Shown here: positions 1 through 8,326 of the stretch, piece after piece
How positions within the stretch are numbered: position 1 is the first letter of the stretch
How the letters are laid out: every line of letters begins with the position of its first letter
Assembly (NCBI RefSeq): GCF_040712085.1
Contig: NZ_JBFCVK010000001.1
Span: 496,001 to 560,000 of the forward strand
Reading direction: 5' to 3'
From: Aquibaculum sediminis
Lineage (GTDB): Bacteria; Pseudomonadota; Alphaproteobacteria; Kiloniellales; DSM-21159
DNA: 64,000 bases
Program-made: the position numbers and the translations under genes
Notes under the pieces: model-generated
Database searches by the model: none
The model's input: the letters and a program-made list of their open reading frames with translations, nothing else
Told to the model about the DNA's origin: nothing

Positions 1-119
1 GCGATCGCCAGCTCAACCTTCTTCACGAAGGTGCGGATGCGCCCCATGCGCGCACCATTGATCTCGCTACGATTTGCGTTGCGGCGGATCCGCTTTTGGG
101 CGGACTTGTGGTTGGCCAT
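1..119 (-). CDS. rpsT: 30S ribosomal protein S20, 5' part only
   Basis: The minus-strand frame opens with ATG at 117-119 and gives MANHKSAQKRIRRNANRSE followed by a basic helix with VKK. This is the N-terminus of S20, which binds 16S rRNA in the small subunit. Only about 39 of the usual 85-90 residues lie inside the window; the gene runs off the left edge. Its neighbour echA reads the same way with a gap of 130 bases, so rpsT may have its own promoter there. In many alphaproteobacteria dnaA follows rpsT; that is outside the window and unproven here. Confidence 0.95.
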   Translation of the reverse strand, partial: MANHKSAQKRIRRNANRSEINGARMGRIRTFVKKVELAI

Positions 120-204
120 AATTGATCCCGTTGGAAAAGCGTGTTTCAGGGCGCGATATACTGCTCGATCCCCGCTGCGTCAAGGACTGCCGGACGCACA
201 ACCC

Positions 205-221
205 GGGCCGAACGTCGGCCC
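205..221 (-). terminator. Possible hairpin terminator after echA
   Basis: A perfect 7-bp inverted repeat (GGGCCGA / TCGGCCC) with a 3-base loop lies 29 bases past the echA stop. The minus strand continues with only a weak T-bearing stretch (GGGTTGTG), so an intrinsic terminator is possible but not convincing. It could separate echA from rpsT. Confidence 0.3.
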
Positions 222-249
222 AGGCGGCGACCAAGGCAGGCCCTGCGGG

Positions 250-1026
250 TCAGCGGTGCTTCCAGCTCGGCTTGCGCTTCTCGGCAAAGGCACTCATGCC
301 CTCGGTCCGGTCGTCCAACGCAAAGGTCGAGTGGAACAGCCGCCGCTCGAAGCGGATGCCTTCGGCGAGCGTGGTCTCGAAGGCGCGATTGACCGACTCC
401 TTGCAGGTGCGCACCACCGGCTGCGACAGCCCCGCGATGGTCTTCGCGGCCTTCATGGCCTCCTCCTGCAGGCTGTCGGCCGGCACCACCTTGGCCACCA
501 GGCCCGCGCGCAGGGCCGTTTCCGCATCGATCATGTCGCCGGTCAGGCAGAGATACATGGCAAGCGACTTGCCGACAGCGCGGGTCAGGCGCTGCGTACC
601 GCCGGCACCCGGGATGGTCCCGAGCTTGATCTCCGGCTGGCCGAACTTGGCGCTGTCGGCGGCAATGATGAAGTCGCACATCATGGCGAACTCGCAGCCC
701 CCGCCCAGGGCGTAACCGGAAACGGCCGCGATCACCGGCTTGCGGATGGTGGTGATCACCTCCCAATCGTCGGTGATGAAGTCCTCGTCCGCGACGTCCT
801 GATAGCTCTTGTCCTTCATCTCCTTGATGTCGGCCCCGGCGGCGAAGGCCTTCTCGGAGCCGGTAAGGATGATGCATCCCACCTCCGGGTCCGCATCGAA
901 GCTCCGCATTGCCTGACCGACCTCGTCCACCAGCGCGGCGCAGAGCGCGTTCAGGGCCTGCGGCCGATACAGGGTGACGATGCCGACGCCATCCTTCTTC
1001 TCCACCTGGATATTCTCGTAGGCCAT
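250..1026 (-). CDS. Enoyl-CoA hydratase
   Basis: A 258-residue crotonase-fold protein, the usual length for a short-chain enoyl-CoA hydratase, which hydrates trans-2-enoyl-CoA in fatty-acid beta-oxidation. The start MAYENIQVEKKDGVG follows a good ribosome site (AAGGAGA); the longer frame upstream overlaps mutM. Family marks seen are AFAAGADIKEM (oxyanion loop with the first catalytic Glu region) near residue 65, ALGGGCEFAMMCD near 105, and FGQPEIKLGTIPGAGGTQRL near 135, which carries the second catalytic Glu. It sits between mutM and rpsT, a conserved alphaproteobacterial order. Substrate length cannot be told from sequence. Confidence 0.95.
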   Translation of the reverse strand: MAYENIQVEKKDGVGIVTLYRPQALNALCAALVDEVGQAMRSFDADPEVGCIILTGSEKAFAAGADIKEMKDKSYQDVADEDFITDDWEVITTIRKPVIAAVSGYALGGGCEFAMMCDFIIAADSAKFGQPEIKLGTIPGAGGTQRLTRAVGKSLAMYLCLTGDMIDAETALRAGLVAKVVPADSLQEEAMKAAKTIAGLSQPVVRTCKESVNRAFETTLAEGIRFERRLFHSTFALDDRTEGMSAFAEKRKPSWKHR

Positions 1027-1081
1027 GAGGGTCTCCTTAAAGGGTTTGGGCTTGGCAGGCCGCGGCGCAAGCGCCAGCGAC

Positions 1082-1927
1082 TCACCGCTGCCGATGCGGG
1101 CAATAGAACGTGGAGCGACCGGACTGCACAAGGCGCGATATGCCGCCGGCCGCTGGGCCACCGCAGTCGCAGGCCGGACATGCCAAGCCTTCACGCCCGT
1201 AGACCGCCCAGGAATGCTGAAAATAGCCCAGTTCACCGGAGGTCTGCACATAGTCACGCAGACTGCTGCCGCCCGCTGCAATGGCCTCGGTCAACACCCG
1301 GCGGATGGCCTGGGCAAGCGCGTCGGCTTCATGCTCCTGAACCGTCAGCGCCAGGCGACCGGGCGCGATGCCCGCGTGGTAGAGCGCTTCGCAGACATAG
1401 ATGTTCCCCAGGCCGGCCACCACCCGCTGATCCAGGAGGGCAGCCTTGATCGGTGTGCGCTTGTTCGCCAGCGCCGCCGCCAGAACCGGTCCGTTGAAGT
1501 CGTTGCCGAGCGGCTCCGGCCCAAGCCCCACCAGGTGCCGATGCCCCACAAGCTCCGCTGCGGGGATGATGTCCATGTAGCCGAAGCGCCGCGCATCGTT
1601 GAAACGCACCTCCCGGCCCTCTTCGGTGCGCAGCACGATATGGTCGTGCGGCAGCAGATCAACGGAGTCGGGATCGTCGATCAGCAGCATGCGCCCGGAC
1701 ATGCCGAGGTGCACCAGCAGCACCTCCGCGCTGTCCAGATGCAGCAGGAGATACTTGGCGCGCCGGTCGATGCGCTCCACCCGCTGCCCCTCAAGGCGGG
1801 CCACGAAATCCAGCGGCAACGGAAAGCGCAGATCCGGCCGGCGCTGTAGCACAGAGACGAGCCGCCGCCCCTCCAGCAGAGGCTGCAGGCCGCGCCGGAC
1901 CGTTTCCACTTCAGGCAGTTCTGGCAT
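1082..1927 (-). CDS. mutM: Formamidopyrimidine-DNA glycosylase with altered zinc finger
   Basis: A 281-residue Fpg/MutM, which removes 8-oxoguanine and formamidopyrimidines and cleaves the strand. The start MPELPEVETVRRGL is fixed by the catalytic Pro2 and Glu3 that the enzyme needs after loss of Met. The conserved lysine lies in RRAKYLLLHLD. The C-terminal zinc finger is odd: the usual Cys-x2-Cys ... Cys-x2-Cys is here CPAC-DC ... GRSTFYCPHRQR, so the last cysteine is Arg, with a His beside it and an extra Cys after the first pair. It is divergent from ubiE with 73 bases between. The family is certain; whether the finger still binds zinc is not. Confidence 0.96.
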   Translation of the reverse strand: MPELPEVETVRRGLQPLLEGRRLVSVLQRRPDLRFPLPLDFVARLEGQRVERIDRRAKYLLLHLDSAEVLLVHLGMSGRMLLIDDPDSVDLLPHDHIVLRTEEGREVRFNDARRFGYMDIIPAAELVGHRHLVGLGPEPLGNDFNGPVLAAALANKRTPIKAALLDQRVVAGLGNIYVCEALYHAGIAPGRLALTVQEHEADALAQAIRRVLTEAIAAGGSSLRDYVQTSGELGYFQHSWAVYGREGLACPACDCGGPAAGGISRLVQSGRSTFYCPHRQR

Positions 1928-2000
1928 GGGTGCTGTCGATTTGATTGCTGAGGTCGCGGCAGAGTAGCCGAAGCGGCCCGGGATGGCTATCTTGCGCGCC

Positions 2001-2771
2001 ATGTCCAGGAAGCAGTCTCCCAACCCGCCGCACCGCACCACGCACTTCGGATTCCGCGAGGTCGAGGAAGCGGAAAAGGCCCCGCTGGTCCGCAACGTCT
2101 TCACCAATGTTGCGGCCCGCTACGACCTGATGAACGATCTCATGTCCGGTGGCATCCATCGCCTCTGGAAGGACGAGATGGTGTCGTGGCTGCGGCCCCG
2201 CCCCGGCTGGCAGGTGATCGACGTTGCCGGCGGCACCGGCGACATCGCCTTTCGCATCCGCGAGCGCATGGAAGGTCAGGGACAGGTCATGGTCTGCGAC
2301 CTGACGGAGGATATGGTTCGGGTGGGGCGCGACCGGGCCATCGACAGCGGGCGACTGGACGGCCTGCAGTGGATTTGCGGCGACGCTCACTGCCTGCCCT
2401 TCCCCGATCGCAGCTTTGATGCCTACACCATTGCGTTCGGCCTGCGGAACGTCACGCGCATCGACGATGCCCTGAGCGAGGCGCGCCGCGTGTTGAAGCC
2501 GGGTGGGCGTTTCCTCTGCCTGGAGTTCAGCCAGGTCGTGCTGCCTGTCCTGGACCGATTTTACGACCTCTATTCCTTCCAGCTGCTGCCGAGGCTGGGA
2601 CAGGTGGTGGCGCGGGATCGCGACTCCTATCGCTATCTGGTGGAGTCGATTCGCCGCTTCCCGCCCCAGGCCGACCTGGCGGCCCGCATGGCCGATGCCG
2701 GGCTCGAGCAGCCGCGCTGGCGTAATCTGAGCGGCGGGATCGCGGCCATCCACTCCGCCTGGCGCCTCTAG
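2001..2771 (+). CDS. ubiE: Ubiquinone/menaquinone biosynthesis C-methyltransferase
   Basis: A 256-residue class I SAM methyltransferase that C-methylates the demethoxy-quinol ring in ubiquinone synthesis. The start MSRKQSPNPPHRTTHFGF is chosen by family alignment; an in-frame ATG at 1983 would add six residues. Family marks are FTNVAARYDLMNDLMSGG, the SAM motif DVAGGTGDIAF, IAFGLRNVTRI and RVLKPGGRFLCLEFS, all typical of UbiE/COQ5. The end SGGIAAIHSAWRL is also typical. ubiB starts four bases after its stop, so the two quinone genes are one operon. Confidence 0.97.
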   Translation: MSRKQSPNPPHRTTHFGFREVEEAEKAPLVRNVFTNVAARYDLMNDLMSGGIHRLWKDEMVSWLRPRPGWQVIDVAGGTGDIAFRIRERMEGQGQVMVCDLTEDMVRVGRDRAIDSGRLDGLQWICGDAHCLPFPDRSFDAYTIAFGLRNVTRIDDALSEARRVLKPGGRFLCLEFSQVVLPVLDRFYDLYSFQLLPRLGQVVARDRDSYRYLVESIRRFPPQADLAARMADAGLEQPRWRNLSGGIAAIHSAWRL

Positions 2772-2775
2772 CATC

Positions 2776-4335
2776 ATGCGTCAAACCCTGCAGCTGCCGT
2801 TCCGTCTGCTGACCATCGCCCGCGTCCTGCGGCGCCACGATGCGCTTTCCGCGGTGGAAGCGCTCGGCATCTACCCCACACTCATCGCCCTGCTGCGACG
2901 CGTCGGCGGACGCACGGGCAGCGGTCGGCCGGGCCAGAAGCTGGCGCGGGCGCTGACAGAGTTGGGGCCCAGCTTCATCAAATTCGGGCAGTTCCTCGCC
3001 ACCCGTGCCGATCTGACTGGCGAGCAGATGGCGGCCGACCTTGCGGAGCTACAGGATCGCCTGCCCGCCTTCTCCTTCGAGGAGGCGCGCGAGATCCTGG
3101 AAAGCGAGCTGGGCCGGCCGCTGGACGAACTTTTCGAGCACTTCGAGCAGAAACCGATCTCCGCCGCCTCCATCGCCCAGGTCCACCTTGCCATTACCCG
3201 CGAGGAAGACCCGGACATCGAGAATCGGGAGGTTGCGGTCAAGATCCTGCGTCCGCGCATCGAAAGCGCGTTCGAGCGGGATCTGCAGCTCTTCTACTAC
3301 CTCGCCTATCTGGTCGAGCGCACACAGCCGCGCCTGCGCCGCTTCAAGCCGGTGGAGGTGGTCGGCCTCTTCGAGGAAACCGTGCGCACCGAAATGGACC
3401 TGCGCATGGAGGCCGCAGCGGCATCGGAACTGGGCGAGAACTTCGAGGGCGATCCCGACTATCAGGTCCCCGCCGTGGATTGGGAACGCACCGCACGGCG
3501 CGTCATGACCCAGAGCCGGCTGTCCGGTATCCGCCTGGACGACCGCCAGGCCCTCTTGGCGGCCGGCCATGAACTGACCGAGGTGCTGCGCAAGGCCTCG
3601 GCCATCTTCTTCAATCAGGTCTTCCGGGACGGCTTCTTCCACGGCGACCAGCATCCCGGCAACATGTTCGTCACCACCGACGGTGGCATTGGTGCAGTCG
3701 ATTTCGGCATCATGGGGCGCCTCGATCACCGCACCCGCACCTTTCTGGCCGACATGCTGCTGGCCACCCTGGCGCGCGACTATCGCCGCCTGGCCCAGGT
3801 GCAGGTGGATGCAGGCTACCTGCCGCCCGGCCAGTCCATGGATCTCTATGCCCAGGCCCTGCGCGCAGTGTGCGAGCCGATCTTCGGCCGGCCGCTGGCG
3901 CGCATTTCCTTTGCACGCCTGCTCGGCCAGCTCTTCCGTCTGACCGAATCCTTCAACCTCAGCGTCCAGCCGCAGCTCGTGCTTTTGCAAAAGAACATGC
4001 TCATGGCCGAAGGGGTGAGCCGCCATCTCGACCCCAGCCTGAACATCTGGGTGCTGGCCGAACCACTCATCACCGACTGGATGCGCGCACACCGCGGCCC
4101 CCAGGCCAGGGTGCGCGATGCCGGGCAGTCCATGATCGAAGGCCTGGAACGCCTGCCTTCCACCCTGGCGCAAATGGAAAGCATCGTGCAGCAGGCAGCC
4201 GAAGGCGGTCTGCGCCTGCATCCCGAGACGGTGGCCGCCTTCACCGAGGCCAAGCGGCAGGCCGCCGGCATTCGCCGGGCCATGCTTCTGGCCGCCCTGG
4301 CCCTTCTGCTGGCCGCCGGCGCCCTGATGCTGTAG
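2776..4335 (+). CDS. ubiB: UbiB-family ABC1 atypical kinase/ATPase for ubiquinone synthesis
   Basis: A 519-residue ABC1/ADCK family protein, needed for ubiquinone synthesis as an ATPase or lipid-handling factor of the Coq complex. Seen in order: the KxGQ signature in FIKFGQFLATRADL, the alanine-rich loop SAASIAQVH, the lysine strand VAVKILRPRIE, the catalytic HGDQHPGNMFV and metal-binding AVDFGIMGRLD. A single hydrophobic stretch at the very end (LLAALALLLAAGALML) should anchor it to the inner membrane. It follows ubiE by four bases. Length is normal for the family. Confidence 0.97.
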   Translation: MRQTLQLPFRLLTIARVLRRHDALSAVEALGIYPTLIALLRRVGGRTGSGRPGQKLARALTELGPSFIKFGQFLATRADLTGEQMAADLAELQDRLPAFSFEEAREILESELGRPLDELFEHFEQKPISAASIAQVHLAITREEDPDIENREVAVKILRPRIESAFERDLQLFYYLAYLVERTQPRLRRFKPVEVVGLFEETVRTEMDLRMEAAAASELGENFEGDPDYQVPAVDWERTARRVMTQSRLSGIRLDDRQALLAAGHELTEVLRKASAIFFNQVFRDGFFHGDQHPGNMFVTTDGGIGAVDFGIMGRLDHRTRTFLADMLLATLARDYRRLAQVQVDAGYLPPGQSMDLYAQALRAVCEPIFGRPLARISFARLLGQLFRLTESFNLSVQPQLVLLQKNMLMAEGVSRHLDPSLNIWVLAEPLITDWMRAHRGPQARVRDAGQSMIEGLERLPSTLAQMESIVQQAAEGGLRLHPETVAAFTEAKRQAAGIRRAMLLAALALLLAAGALML

Positions 4336-4402
4336 AGGAGATCGCCCCAGAACGGGTTCGCGAAGCGACGCGAATTGAGGCGATCCGCTCTGGCGACCCG
4401 AC

Positions 4403-4696
4403 CTATCCTTCGTAACGCGGCAGGATGGCCACAGCGCCTTTCGAGGCCGCCTGCCTGAGCGGAAGAATCTCCTGGTATTCGGGAGAGTTGTAGAAGCGTT
4501 CGGCCGCGGCCATGTCCGGAAACTCCAGCACCACCATGCGATCGATCGGCCAGTCGCCTTCCATGATCTTGGGCTGAGCCCCACGAATCAGGTACGTCCC
4601 GCCATAGCTGGCGATGGCCTCCGGTGCGCGGGCGGCATAGGTCTTGTAGGCCTCCGCATCCGTCACCTCCACCAGTGCTATCAGATAGGCGCTCAC
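4403..4696 (-). CDS. DUF1330 family protein
   Basis: A 97-residue protein of the DUF1330 family, a small dimeric ferredoxin-like alpha+beta fold with no settled function. Recognised from MSAYLIALVEVTDAEAY at the start, the central GGTYLIRGAQPKIMEGDW and VVLEFPDMAAAERFYNSPEYQ. It has no signal peptide or membrane segment. It faces ubiB tail to tail with 67 bases between and stands alone. GAAGTTGAGGTGA upstream gives a weak ribosome site. Confidence 0.9.
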   Translation of the reverse strand: MSAYLIALVEVTDAEAYKTYAARAPEAIASYGGTYLIRGAQPKIMEGDWPIDRMVVLEFPDMAAAERFYNSPEYQEILPLRQAASKGAVAILPRYEG

Positions 4697-5006
4697 CTCA
4701 ACTTCCTTTCAAAGCTTGCAACATACCATAGCTTCTCAAAGAGCTCCGCGGTCGGACAAGACTCGAATGGTGCTGCCAGCCGGGTCGCTGCGCTTGCACT
4801 CTGCTGCGGACCGCTTTACGTAGTGCCATGCCGCATCGCAGCATCATGAATGCCTGACCGGCGCCCTCTGCGCTGCCGCCCGGCATCCAAACCCCGACTC
4901 TATCGGATCCCCTTCACGCGCTTTGCGTTGTCGCGCCCTGTGCATGTCTTTTCGCACTGCACTATGCGCGGCACTGCTGCAGCGCATGCGTCGAGACTCT
5001 GTGCCC
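4697..5006. other. Divergent intergenic region, no gene seen
   Basis: About 310 bases between the DUF1330 gene and the sulP gene, which point apart. It should hold both promoters. No conserved ORF, RNA gene or clear operator was recognised; the sulP reading frame stays open to 4923 but the extra residues do not look like SulP. Confidence 0.5.
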
Positions 5007-6488
5007 ATGACCTTTGCTTTTCGCCGGTCGGAATGGCTTGGGAACCCCAAGGCCGAACTGCTCGCCGGCCTTGTCGTCGCCCTGGCCCTGATACCGGAGG
5101 CCATCGCCTTTTCCATCATTGCCGGCGTCGATCCAAAAGTGGGCCTTTACGCCTCCTTCTCCATCGCCGTGATCACTGCCATCGCCGGCGGCCGCCCGGG
5201 CATGATCTCGGCGGCCACTGCCGCAATGGCTGTCCTGATGGTGGACCTGGTCCGCGATTACGGCCTGGAGTATCTGCTTGCCGCAACGGTGCTTACCGGC
5301 ATCCTGCAGATCCTCGCCGGCGTCTTCCGATTGAGCCGGGTCATGCGCTTCGTCTCCCGCTCGGTTATGACGGGCTTCGTCAATGCCTTGGCCATTCTGA
5401 TCTTCCTCGCGCAGGTTCCCGAACTCACCGGGGTGGGGTGGGAGACCTATGTCATGGTGGCCGGTGGGCTCGCGATCATCTACCTGCTGCCGCGCCTGAC
5501 CCGCGCCGTGCCCTCCCCGCTGGTCTGTATCGTCGTGCTGACGGCAATCACGCTTTTCCTGGGCCTCGATCTGCGCACGGTCGGGGACATGGGTGAACTG
5601 CCCTCCACTCTGCCGGTTTTCCTGCTGCCCTCCGTGCCCTTGAACCTGGAAACGCTGCTCATCATCCTGCCCTACTCCGCCACGCTGGCGATGGTCGGAC
5701 TGCTGGAATCCCTGATGACGGCCTCCATCGTCGACGGCCTGACGGACACCAGCAGCAACAAGGACCGGGAAAGCCACGGTCAGGGCCTGGCCAACATCGT
5801 CGCCGGATTCACCGGCGGCATGGCTGGCTGCGCCATGATCGGCCAGTCTGTGATCAACGTGAAGTCCGGCGGCCGCGCCCGGCTCTCCGGCATCGCGGCC
5901 GGCGTGTTCCTGATCTTCCTGATCGTCGTTCTCGGCGACTGGGTCAGCCGCATTCCCATGGCGGCGCTCGTGGCCGTCATGATCATGGTTTCGATCGGCA
6001 CCTTCAGCTGGTCATCGCTGTCGGACCTCAGGCATCACCCCAAGAGTTCCAGTGTGGTCATGCTGTCGACCGTCGCCGTCGTGGTGATCACCCACGATCT
6101 GGCACAGGGCGTACTCGTAGGCGTGCTGCTCTCGGGCATCTTCTTTGCGTGGAAGGTCGCCCAGATCTTCCGGATCGAGTCCCAAACCGAAGACGAGGGC
6201 CGCACCCGCCGTTATGTGGTGAGCGGACAGATCTTTTTTGCCTCGGCTGACGAGTTCAAACGCGCATTCGATTTCAAGGAAGTCCTCGAACGTGTCACCA
6301 TTGACGTCGGCAGGGCACACATCTGGGACATCTCGGGCGTTGCCGCCCTGGATGAGGTCGTCCTGAAGTTCCGGCGCGAAGGCGCTGAGGTCGAGATCGA
6401 AGGCCTTAATGAAGCAAGCGCCACCATCGTCGACAAGCTGGCGATGCACGACAAGCCCGGCGCCCTGGAGCGCCTGATGGGCCACTAG
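5007..6488 (+). CDS. SulP-family anion transporter with STAS domain
   Basis: A 494-residue inner-membrane SLC26/SulP transporter. The start MTFAFRRSEWLGNPKAEL is picked because the transport domain begins directly after it; the frame upstream adds 28 poor residues. About twelve hydrophobic segments fill residues 20-390, with the SulP mark ALALIPEAIAFSIIAGVDPKVGLYAS cut here as the segment near residue 30-55. Residues about 395-494 are a STAS domain (RYVVSGQIFFASADEF, DISGVAALDEVVLKFRREG). It lacks the usual conserved phosphorylatable Ser pattern of anti-sigma antagonists. Substrate could be sulfate, bicarbonate or another anion. A universal stress protein follows by 15 bases. Confidence 0.92.
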   Translation: MTFAFRRSEWLGNPKAELLAGLVVALALIPEAIAFSIIAGVDPKVGLYASFSIAVITAIAGGRPGMISAATAAMAVLMVDLVRDYGLEYLLAATVLTGILQILAGVFRLSRVMRFVSRSVMTGFVNALAILIFLAQVPELTGVGWETYVMVAGGLAIIYLLPRLTRAVPSPLVCIVVLTAITLFLGLDLRTVGDMGELPSTLPVFLLPSVPLNLETLLIILPYSATLAMVGLLESLMTASIVDGLTDTSSNKDRESHGQGLANIVAGFTGGMAGCAMIGQSVINVKSGGRARLSGIAAGVFLIFLIVVLGDWVSRIPMAALVAVMIMVSIGTFSWSSLSDLRHHPKSSSVVMLSTVAVVVITHDLAQGVLVGVLLSGIFFAWKVAQIFRIESQTEDEGRTRRYVVSGQIFFASADEFKRAFDFKEVLERVTIDVGRAHIWDISGVAALDEVVLKFRREGAEVEIEGLNEASATIVDKLAMHDKPGALERLMGH

Positions 6489-6503
6489 GAGGAATAGCCG
6501 ACC

Positions 6504-7358
6504 TTGAGCAAGATCATCGCCTGCATCGACGGCTCGGTCTACACGGCCAGCGTCTGCGACTATGCCGCCTGGGTGGCCCCGGCGTTGGAAACGGAAGTGG
6601 AGTTGCTCCACGTCCTCGGACGCCGGCAGGTCACGTCCGTTCCGGCCAACCTGAGCGGCAACCTCTCGGTCAATGACCAGGACTCTCTCCTGCACGAACT
6701 GGCCGAGCACGACGAACGCCACGCCAAGCTGGCACAACAGCGCGGGCGCCTGATCCTGGACGAGGCCAAGGCCCGCCTGGCGAAGGCCGGGATCGAGCGC
6801 GTCACGCCACGGCTGCGCCACGGCGACCTGCTCGATTCGCTGCGCGAGATCGAGGCTGATGCCGCCGTCGTCATCATCGGCAAGCGTGGCGAAGCTGCTG
6901 ACTTCGCGAAACTGCACTTAGGCTCCAACCTGGAGCGCGTGGCACGGGCCAGCACCAGGCCGCTGCTGGTGGCTGCGCGCGCGTTCCGGCAGCCGACACG
7001 CCTGCTCATCGCCTATGATGATGGGCCGAGCGCGAGAAAGGCCGTCGCGCATGTGGCCAAGTCCCGGCTGCTGAAGGACCTGTCCTGTCGGCTGCTGATG
7101 GTCGGAGCCGACCAATCCAACATGCGCGAGCGTCTCGAGGACGCTGCCGGGCAGCTGCGCGGCGCCGGCTATGCCGTCGATGCTGACATCCTGCCCGGCG
7201 CTCCGGATGAGGTCATCGCGCGGGAGGTCGAGCGTGATGGCATCGACTTGCTGGTCATAGGCGCTTACGGCCACTCCCGCATTCGCCGCCTGATGATCGG
7301 CAGCACGACGAGCGCCATGGTGCGGTCCTGCAAGGTGCCGGTGCTCATGTTCCGATAA
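6504..7358 (+). CDS. Tandem universal stress protein (two UspA domains)
   Basis: A 284-residue cytoplasmic protein made of two UspA folds, about residues 1-150 and 165-284. It starts with TTG at 6504 behind a strong AGGAGGA site at 6487-6493, giving MSKIIACIDGSVYTASV. The second domain keeps the ATP-binding loop G-x2-G-x9-G-S/T as GAYGHSRIRRLMIGSTTS; the first has IGKRGEAADFAKLHLGSNLERV, a slightly altered version. It is co-transcribed with sulP, as often seen in bacterial SulP-Usp pairs, so it may tune the transporter. A strong terminator follows. Confidence 0.93.
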   Translation: MSKIIACIDGSVYTASVCDYAAWVAPALETEVELLHVLGRRQVTSVPANLSGNLSVNDQDSLLHELAEHDERHAKLAQQRGRLILDEAKARLAKAGIERVTPRLRHGDLLDSLREIEADAAVVIIGKRGEAADFAKLHLGSNLERVARASTRPLLVAARAFRQPTRLLIAYDDGPSARKAVAHVAKSRLLKDLSCRLLMVGADQSNMRERLEDAAGQLRGAGYAVDADILPGAPDEVIAREVERDGIDLLVIGAYGHSRIRRLMIGSTTSAMVRSCKVPVLMFR

Positions 7359-7398
7359 GGCCCCTGCGGCAGCAGGCAGCGGCGGCAAGCAAGAAAAA

Positions 7399-7426
7399 AG
7401 CCCGGTGGAACACGCTCCACCGGGCT
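7399..7426. terminator. Strong bidirectional intrinsic terminator
   Basis: A perfect 11-bp stem (AGCCCGGTGGA / TCCACCGGGCT) with a 6-base loop. AAAAAA stands before it and TTTCTCTT after it, so it can end both the sulP-usp operon from the left and the bax-inhibitor gene from the right. Confidence 0.9.
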
Positions 7427-7463
7427 TTCTCTTGATCAGCCCCCGAAACTGGGCAGCACGCTG

Positions 7464-8192
7464 CTATTCGCGCATGATCCCCAGAATGCTGAGGATGTAG
7501 ATGAACAGCGTGATGAAGGAGCCGTAGAGCATGAAGGCGCCGAAGATGGACTTCTTGGTCGCCACGTCGGCACCATCGGTCTCGTAGTACATGTTCTTGA
7601 TCATCTGGGTCTCGTAGGCGGTGAGAGCCGAGAAGACCAGAACCACGACCACCGACAGTAGCAGCTGGAAGGCACCATCCTGGATGAAGAAGGCGTTGAC
7701 CAGCAGCGCAATCAGCAGACCGATGGTCGCCATCGCCAGGAAGGCTCCCATGGGTGCCAGGTTCTTCTTCGTCGTGTAGCCCAGGAGGCTCATGCCAGCG
7801 AAGGTGCCAGCGGTGATGAAGAAGGCGCGGGCAATGAGCATGGGATCAATGGCCGCGTAGGCCGCCATCATTGGCCCCAGAAGCGCACCCCAAAGTGCCG
7901 CATAGACCCAGAAGCAGGCCTGGGCTGCGCCCACGGACTTCGAGGTCATGATGCGCGGTGCCATGAACCCGAGCCCCAGAATACCGATGAAGAAAAGCCA
8001 GAACATCGACGCCACGGCCTGAACCAGGGCCGGGTTCATCGCGACGATCATGGCAACGGCGCCGGTAAAGGCGACGCCGAGGCTCATATAGTTGTAGACG
8101 CGCAGCATGTAGCTGCGCAGGCCCTCGTCTAGTTGCGCAGTCTGGGCCTGACTGCGGGACATGTACTTGGTGCGATCCTGACCGAACGCCAT
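7464..8192 (-). CDS. Bax inhibitor-1/YccA family membrane protein
   Basis: A 242-residue inner-membrane protein with seven hydrophobic segments, of the BI-1 (TMBIM) family. The start MAFGQDRTKYMSRSQ follows a GAGGAG ribosome site; a GTG four codons upstream is less likely. Family marks are LDEGLRSYMLRVYNYMSLGVAFTG (here the N-terminal part near residues 22-45), TAYETQMIKNMYYE near 195 and the C-terminal GSFITLFIYILSILG. The role in bacteria is unclear; relatives leak calcium or interact with FtsH. It stands alone, ended by the shared terminator at 7399. Confidence 0.94.
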   Translation of the reverse strand: MAFGQDRTKYMSRSQAQTAQLDEGLRSYMLRVYNYMSLGVAFTGAVAMIVAMNPALVQAVASMFWLFFIGILGLGFMAPRIMTSKSVGAAQACFWVYAALWGALLGPMMAAYAAIDPMLIARAFFITAGTFAGMSLLGYTTKKNLAPMGAFLAMATIGLLIALLVNAFFIQDGAFQLLLSVVVVLVFSALTAYETQMIKNMYYETDGADVATKKSIFGAFMLYGSFITLFIYILSILGIMRE

Positions 8193-8326
8193 GGCGCTCC
8201 TCACTCCTGAAACACAGAAAAATGTCGTACCCAGATATGGGCGATCCCTGAAATGGGGTCAACAGAAACCGGTCGCGCTGCCTCCGAAAAGCGACATGAA
8301 GGCACAAATCAAACTGCTTCGTGCCA

